From positions 1-10,977 of the forward strand of contig CANKPO010000020.1 in assembly GCA_947484535.1 (NCBI GenBank): a stretch of 10,977 nucleotides of DNA. The letters are read 5' to 3'. The notes beneath the pieces are model-generated. The model was not told the origin of the DNA and did no database searches. It saw nothing but the letters and a program-made list of their open reading frames with translations. Position numbers and translations under genes: made by a program. The DNA is from Caulobacteraceae bacterium (GTDB lineage Bacteria; Pseudomonadota; Alphaproteobacteria; Caulobacterales; Caulobacteraceae). This document shows positions 7,364 to 10,977 of this stretch, piece after piece; the first letter of the stretch is position 1; each line of letters opens with the position of its first letter.

Positions 7364-8245
7364 ATGAAGAAGATCCTATCGGCCTTGACCCTGAGCCTTC
7401 TGCTCGGCACCGCTATGAGCGCCAATGCGGCAGCCCCTAAGGCCAAGGCAGCAAAGGCTGTTGCCACCCCCGCGGCGCCTAAGGGCCCAGCGGCTAGCGA
7501 TTGGCGCGTTCCTGATCCAGAAAATGTCGTCGTAATCGATACGACCAAGGGCCGGATCATTGTTGAGCTGTCGCCAGAATTGGGCCCCAACCACGTGGTG
7601 CGGTTCAAGGAACTGACCCGCGAGGGGTTCTATAATGGCCTGAAGTTCCACCGCGTGATTGACGAGTTCATGGCCCAGACGGGTGACCCGCAAGGGACCG
7701 GCGAGGGCGGCTCGACCAAGCCCGATGTCGCGGCTGAATTTACCTATCGTCGCGGACCGCAAAGCCCCTTTGTACCCATTAGCCAGCCCATCGGCATTCA
7801 ATCAGGATTTGTCGGTGCGGTTCCGGTCATGACCCAGATCGACGACCTGATGGCCATGACGGCTGACGGCAAGGTCCATGCTTGGGGCCAATTCTGTCCC
7901 GGGGTCTTGGGCGCGGCGCGGGGTGAAAATCCTGACAGTGCCAACAGCCAGTTCTTCTTGATGCGCCAAGCCTTTCCATCTCTGGACAAGCGTTACACCG
8001 CCTATGGCCAGACCCTATCAGGCCTAAACATCGTGCGAGCGATCAAGACCGGCGAGCCTGTGGTTGACCCTGACACCATGACCAAGGTCCAGATGCTAGC
8101 CGACATGCCTGCGGCTGAGCGCCCTTCGATCAAGGTGCTGGATGTGCGCAGTGGCTACTTCAAGGCCATGGTCGAGACCTTGCGCGCCAAGAAGGGTGCT
8201 GATTTTTCTGCCTGCGACATCGACCTTCCCGTCCAGGTTCGCTAG
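7364..8245 (+). CDS. Periplasmic cyclophilin-type peptidyl-prolyl isomerase with insertion
   Basis: Cyclophilins catalyse cis-trans isomerisation of X-Pro bonds and help fold proteins. The 293-residue product has a Sec signal peptide (Lys2, Lys3, hydrophobic core, probable cleavage after 'SANA', residue 22). An Ala/Pro/Lys-rich linker (about 23-48) follows, then the cyclophilin domain. Active-site residues are present: Arg97 in 'FHRVID', Phe103 and Gln106 in 'FMAQTGD', and Gln196 and Phe198 in 'NSQFF'. About 46 residues (roughly 127-175) are inserted compared with the cytoplasmic paralogue next door, between 'AEF' and 'GVLGAARGENPDS'. A C-terminal extension of about 40 residues includes Cys284; Cys178 sits at the end of the insert. 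GAGGA (7355-7359) four bases before the ATG supports the start. The following cyclophilin gene is 35 bases downstream, suggesting a tandem duplication in one operon. Confidence 0.92.
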   Translation: MKKILSALTLSLLLGTAMSANAAAPKAKAAKAVATPAAPKGPAASDWRVPDPENVVVIDTTKGRIIVELSPELGPNHVVRFKELTREGFYNGLKFHRVIDEFMAQTGDPQGTGEGGSTKPDVAAEFTYRRGPQSPFVPISQPIGIQSGFVGAVPVMTQIDDLMAMTADGKVHAWGQFCPGVLGAARGENPDSANSQFFLMRQAFPSLDKRYTAYGQTLSGLNIVRAIKTGEPVVDPDTMTKVQMLADMPAAERPSIKVLDVRSGYFKAMVETLRAKKGADFSACDIDLPVQVR

Positions 8246-8280
8246 GAAGACCCGTCTTTCATTTTTAATCGAGAAAAACC

Positions 8281-8748
8281 ATGGCTGCCGATCCAGAAAA
8301 CACCCTGTTGTTGACGCTTGAGACCGGCGTCGTGACCATCGACCTGCGTCCTGACCTCGCTCCCGGCCACGTTGCCCGGATCAAGGAATTGGCCCGCGAA
8401 GGCTTCTATGATGACGTCGTCTTCCACCGCGTCATTCCCGGCTTTATGGCCCAGGGCGGCGATCCTACGGGCACCGGCGGCGGCGGCTCGTCCAAGCCGA
8501 ACCTGCAAGCCGAGTTCAGCAAGGAACCGCATCTGCGCGGCGTTTGCTCGATGGCCCGCACCTCGGCACCAAATTCGGCCAACAGCCAGTTCTTCATCTG
8601 CTTTGATGACGCCACCTTCCTCGACAACCAATATACGGTTTGGGGTGTGGTGTCGGACGGCATGGACCATGTTGACGCCCTGCCAAAGGGTGAGCCGCCA
8701 CGCAGTCCCGGCAAGATCCTCACGGCCCGCGTTGCGGCTGACGTTTGA
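8281..8748 (+). CDS. ppiB: Cytoplasmic cyclophilin-type peptidyl-prolyl isomerase
   Basis: This is a compact single-domain cyclophilin of 155 residues with no signal peptide, so it should act in the cytoplasm on X-Pro bonds. The signature is complete: Arg50 in 'VFHRVIPGF', Phe55 and Gln58 in '[12 protein letters not shown]', and Gln103 and Phe105 in '[11 protein letters not shown]'. It is closely similar to the preceding exported protein across residues 10-80, consistent with an old tandem duplication. The ATG at 8281 follows GAGAAAA (8271-8277), a weak Shine-Dalgarno. Its stop codon TGA (8746-8748) lies within the four bases TTGA that also contain the queA start, so queA is probably translationally coupled to it. 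The symbol ppiB is by analogy with the cytoplasmic E. coli enzyme. Confidence 0.94.
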   Translation: MAADPENTLLLTLETGVVTIDLRPDLAPGHVARIKELAREGFYDDVVFHRVIPGFMAQGGDPTGTGGGGSSKPNLQAEFSKEPHLRGVCSMARTSAPNSANSQFFICFDDATFLDNQYTVWGVVSDGMDHVDALPKGEPPRSPGKILTARVAADV

Positions 8749-9821
8749 AACTTTCCGACTTTGACTTCCATCTGCCGGACGAGGCCATAGCCTTGCGTCC
8801 GGCAGAGCCGCGCCATAGCGCGCGGCTTCTGTTGGTGCGGCCAGGGCTCGCTCTGGCCGATCATCAGGTCATCGACCTTCCAGACCTTCTTCAGGCCGGT
8901 GACGCGCTGGTCTTCAACGATACGCGCGTCATTCCCGCGCGTCTGTTTGGCAGCCGTACGCGCGGTGAGAATGTTCAGGCCGTTGAGGCCACCTTGCACA
9001 AGCGCATCAGCCCGAACGGCTGGACCGCCTTCATGCGCCCGGGAAAGCGGCTCAAGATCGGCGATCAGGTCGTGTTTGGCCCGCATGAAGACCGCGCGGG
9101 CGAGGGCCAAACCCTCACGGCAACGGTCGAGGCCAAGGGCGAGGGTGGGGAGGTGAACCTGTCCTTCGAACGCTCCGGCGTTGAGCTCGACCTCGCCATC
9201 GCCGCCATCGGCCTGATGCCGCTGCCGCCCTATATCGCCGCTAAGCGCGCTGAGGATGAGCGCGACCGGCGTGACTATCAGACCGTCTACGCCCGCGAAG
9301 ATGGTTCGGTCGCAGCCCCCACGGCGGGCCTTCATTTTACGCCTGAATTGCTCGCGCTTTTGATGGTCAAGGGTGTTTCCCTACACTTTGTCACGCTCCA
9401 TGTCGGGGCAGGGACCTTCTTGCCGGTCAAGACCGACGATCTGACCGATCACAAGATGCATGCCGAATATGGGGTGGTGACCGAAGAGACCGCTATGGCG
9501 CTCAATCAGGTTCACGCTAGGGACGGGAGGGTGATCTGCGTCGGCACGACCAGCCTTCGCCTGCTGGAAAGTGCGACCGACGAGGATGGAACCATCCGCG
9601 CCTTTGCCGATGACACGGCCATCTTCATTACCCCGGGCTACCGGTTCCGCGCTGCTGATGGGTTGATGACCAATTTCCACCTGCCCAAATCGACCCTGTT
9701 CATGCTGGTCAGCGCCTTTGCCGGGCAAGTCCAGATGCGCGAGGCCTATGAGCGCGCCATCGCCACCGGCTATCGGTTCTATTCCTATGGCGACAGTTCC
9801 CTGCTATGGCGCGCCTTCTGA
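8745..9821 (+). CDS. queA: S-adenosylmethionine:tRNA ribosyltransferase-isomerase
   Basis: QueA moves the ribose part of S-adenosylmethionine onto 7-aminomethyl-7-deazaguanine in tRNA, making epoxyqueuosine, the step after Tgt. The 358-residue protein is full length and carries all the family blocks: '[15 protein letters not shown]' (2-16), '[11 protein letters not shown]' (57-67), 'MPLPPYI' (158-164), '[13 protein letters not shown]' (187-199), '[12 protein letters not shown]' (218-229), '[10 protein letters not shown]' (268-277), '[18 protein letters not shown]' (308-325) and '[13 protein letters not shown]' (343-355). The start is TTG at 8745, overlapping the stop of the cyclophilin gene by four bases. 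It is chosen because the protein begins there with the usual 'MKLSDFDF' and no upstream alternative fits. The downstream tgt start overlaps its stop, so the two queuosine genes should be co-translated. Confidence 0.97.
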   Translation: MKLSDFDFHLPDEAIALRPAEPRHSARLLLVRPGLALADHQVIDLPDLLQAGDALVFNDTRVIPARLFGSRTRGENVQAVEATLHKRISPNGWTAFMRPGKRLKIGDQVVFGPHEDRAGEGQTLTATVEAKGEGGEVNLSFERSGVELDLAIAAIGLMPLPPYIAAKRAEDERDRRDYQTVYAREDGSVAAPTAGLHFTPELLALLMVKGVSLHFVTLHVGAGTFLPVKTDDLTDHKMHAEYGVVTEETAMALNQVHARDGRVICVGTTSLRLLESATDEDGTIRAFADDTAIFITPGYRFRAADGLMTNFHLPKSTLFMLVSAFAGQVQMREAYERAIATGYRFYSYGDSSLLWRAF

Positions 9822-10933
9822 TGGCAGAGTTTAGCTTCGATATTCACGCCACCGATGGCGCAGCCCGCACCGGCGTCTTGAAGACCCCGCGCGGCGACAT
9901 CCGCACGCCAGCCTTCATGCCGGTGGGCACGGCTGGCACGGTTAAGGCGCTGACGGTGGATCAGGTGGCCCAGACCGGCGCTGACATCATCCTTGGCAAC
10001 ACCTATCACCTGATGCTGCGTCCGGGGCCAGAACGGCTCGAGCGGCTCGGTGGCCTGCACAAATTTATGGGCTGGACCGGTCCGATCCTAACCGACAGCG
10101 GCGGCTTTCAGGTCATGTCCCTGTCTGGGATCTCGAAAGTCACCGAAGAGGCCGTGGCCTTTCGCAGCCATATTGACGGCTCCAAGCACATCTTGACGCC
10201 CGAACGCTCGATTGAGATTCAGGCCGACCGGATCGGTTCGGACATCATCATGCAACTCGATGAGTGCGTGTCCTATCCGGCTGAAGAGCCTCGCGCCGCC
10301 GCCGCTATGAGGCTCTCGGCCCGGTGGGGTGCCCGGTCAAAGGCCGCCTTTGGCGAGCGCGAAAACCAGGCCCTGTTCGGCATTCAACAGGGCTCGACCT
10401 TCGAGGCCCTAAGGCGGGAATCGTCTGATCGCCTGATTGAGACCGGCTTTGATGGCTATGCCATTGGCGGGCTGGCCGTCGGTGAGGGCCACGAGGCCAT
10501 GTGCGATACCCTGTCCTTCTGTGCGCCGCTTTTGCCGATCCATCGTCCGCGCTATCTGATGGGGGTGGGCAAGCCGATTGATCTGGTCGAGGCGGTCGCG
10601 CGCGGCGTCGATATGTTTGATTGCGTGCTACCGACGCGCTCGGGGCGCCATGGTCAGGCTTGGACCTGGGATGGGCCCTTGGCGCTGAAAAATGCCCGCT
10701 TTGCCGAAGATGATACGCCGCTCGATGAGAACAGCGCCTGTCCGGCCAGCAGTGCCTACTCCAAGGCCTATCTGCACCACCTGGTCAAAGCCGAAGAGAT
10801 CCTCGGCCAAGTGCTCCTGTCTTGGCATAATATCGCCTTCTTCCAAGCCCTGACCGCCGCCATGCGCGCTGCCATCCGCGAGGGCAAGTTTGAAACCTTC
10901 CGCCGCGAGTTCCACGCGCGTCAGGAGCGGTAG
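9821..10933 (+). CDS. tgt: tRNA-guanine transglycosylase with altered zinc site
   Basis: Tgt exchanges guanine-34 of tRNAs for Asp, Asn, His and Tyr with the queuosine precursor preQ1; QueA then acts on the product. I start the protein at ATG 9821 (370 residues, '[18 protein letters not shown]'), one base overlapping the queA stop. An in-frame ATG at 9806 would add five residues. The catalytic residues are present: Asp92 in 'LTDSGGFQ', and Asp267 in '[14 protein letters not shown]', the E. coli Asp264 nucleophile. Substrate-binding blocks 'FGIQQGS' and '[10 protein letters not shown]' are also intact. The family's zinc motif Cys-x-Cys-x2-Cys-x25-His reads Ser305-x-Cys307-x2-Ser310-x25-His336, so two of four ligands are lost at unchanged spacing (see findings). 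The downstream 'YSKAYLHHL' block is normal. The annotation is secure; zinc binding is doubtful. Confidence 0.95.
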   Translation: MAEFSFDIHATDGAARTGVLKTPRGDIRTPAFMPVGTAGTVKALTVDQVAQTGADIILGNTYHLMLRPGPERLERLGGLHKFMGWTGPILTDSGGFQVMSLSGISKVTEEAVAFRSHIDGSKHILTPERSIEIQADRIGSDIIMQLDECVSYPAEEPRAAAAMRLSARWGARSKAAFGERENQALFGIQQGSTFEALRRESSDRLIETGFDGYAIGGLAVGEGHEAMCDTLSFCAPLLPIHRPRYLMGVGKPIDLVEAVARGVDMFDCVLPTRSGRHGQAWTWDGPLALKNARFAEDDTPLDENSACPASSAYSKAYLHHLVKAEEILGQVLLSWHNIAFFQALTAAMRAAIREGKFETFRREFHARQER

Positions 10934-10938
10934 GAACG

Positions 10939-10977
10939 CGTCATTGCGAGGCGCATCGCGCCGAAGCAACCCAGGGG
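10939..10977. repeat. Partial dispersed palindromic repeat (GTCATTGCGAG / GAAGCAA type)
   Basis: Six bases after the tgt stop begins CGTCATTGCGAG, and after a central palindrome come CCGAAGCAA and CCCAGG. This closely resembles a widespread bacterial intergenic repeat, roughly GTCATTGCGAG followed by GAAGCAATCCAG. It is self-complementary: TTGC (10944-10947) with GCAA (10966-10969), and GGCGC (10950-10954) with GCGCC (10958-10962), around a three-base loop. It runs off the right edge, so its full length is unknown. There is no T-run, so I do not call it a terminator, though such hairpins after stop codons may protect mRNA ends. Confidence 0.65.

Noticed and set aside
8246..8266. Short stem (AAGA/TCTT) followed by TTTCATTTTT between the two cyclophilin genes as a terminator
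   Set aside because: The stem is only four A/G-rich pairs with a four-base loop, too weak for a convincing intrinsic terminator.
8406..9335. Long open frame of 309 codons on the minus strand
   Set aside because: It lies opposite the well-supported ppiB and queA genes, shows no recognisable domain, and is a typical antisense shadow in GC-rich sequence.

Overview
This window is chromosomal housekeeping sequence from an alphaproteobacterium, most likely in or near the Caulobacterales (a Caulobacter or Asticcacaulis relative; genus not certain). The evidence is a direct-repeat LexA box of the alphaproteobacterial type (GAAC-N7-GAAC) in front of ssb, a GyrA with an acidic insertion in its C-terminal beta-propeller, the order gyrA-coaD-PPIase-PPIase-queA-tgt, fairly GC-rich coding sequence, and frequent GTG/TTG starts. 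I see no mobile element, CRISPR array, phage module, tRNA or rRNA, and no new multi-gene system.

Left part (1-1719): the 3' end of a larger gene, possibly flagellum-related, is followed by two same-strand genes for envelope proteins of unknown function. One is membrane-anchored and the other is a lipoprotein. They may share a cysteine-paired C-terminal module.

Middle part (1720-3795): ssb lies behind a LexA box. It is followed 11 bases later by an EamA-family 10-helix transporter that starts with GTG. The transporter meets an exported Cu/Zn superoxide dismutase tail to tail, and the two reading frames overlap by 8 bases.

Right part (3894-10933): gyrA (divergent from sodC), coaD, a periplasmic cyclophilin, a cytoplasmic cyclophilin, queA and tgt all run rightward. 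The last three are tightly packed: queA starts inside the PPIase stop codon, and tgt starts on the last base of the queA stop codon. QueA and Tgt are two enzymes of queuosine tRNA modification, so this is a queuosine operon entered through a cyclophilin gene. A dispersed palindromic repeat begins just after tgt and runs off the right edge.

The genes are ordinary, but several proteins carry unexpected residues at functional sites. Tgt has Ser in place of two of three zinc-binding Cys. GyrA has Thr and His at the two main quinolone-resistance positions. SodC has Asp where one zinc-binding His is expected. No stretch longer than about 110 bases lacks a gene; the main gaps are 1720-1800, 3796-3893, 6678-6759 and 7255-7363.
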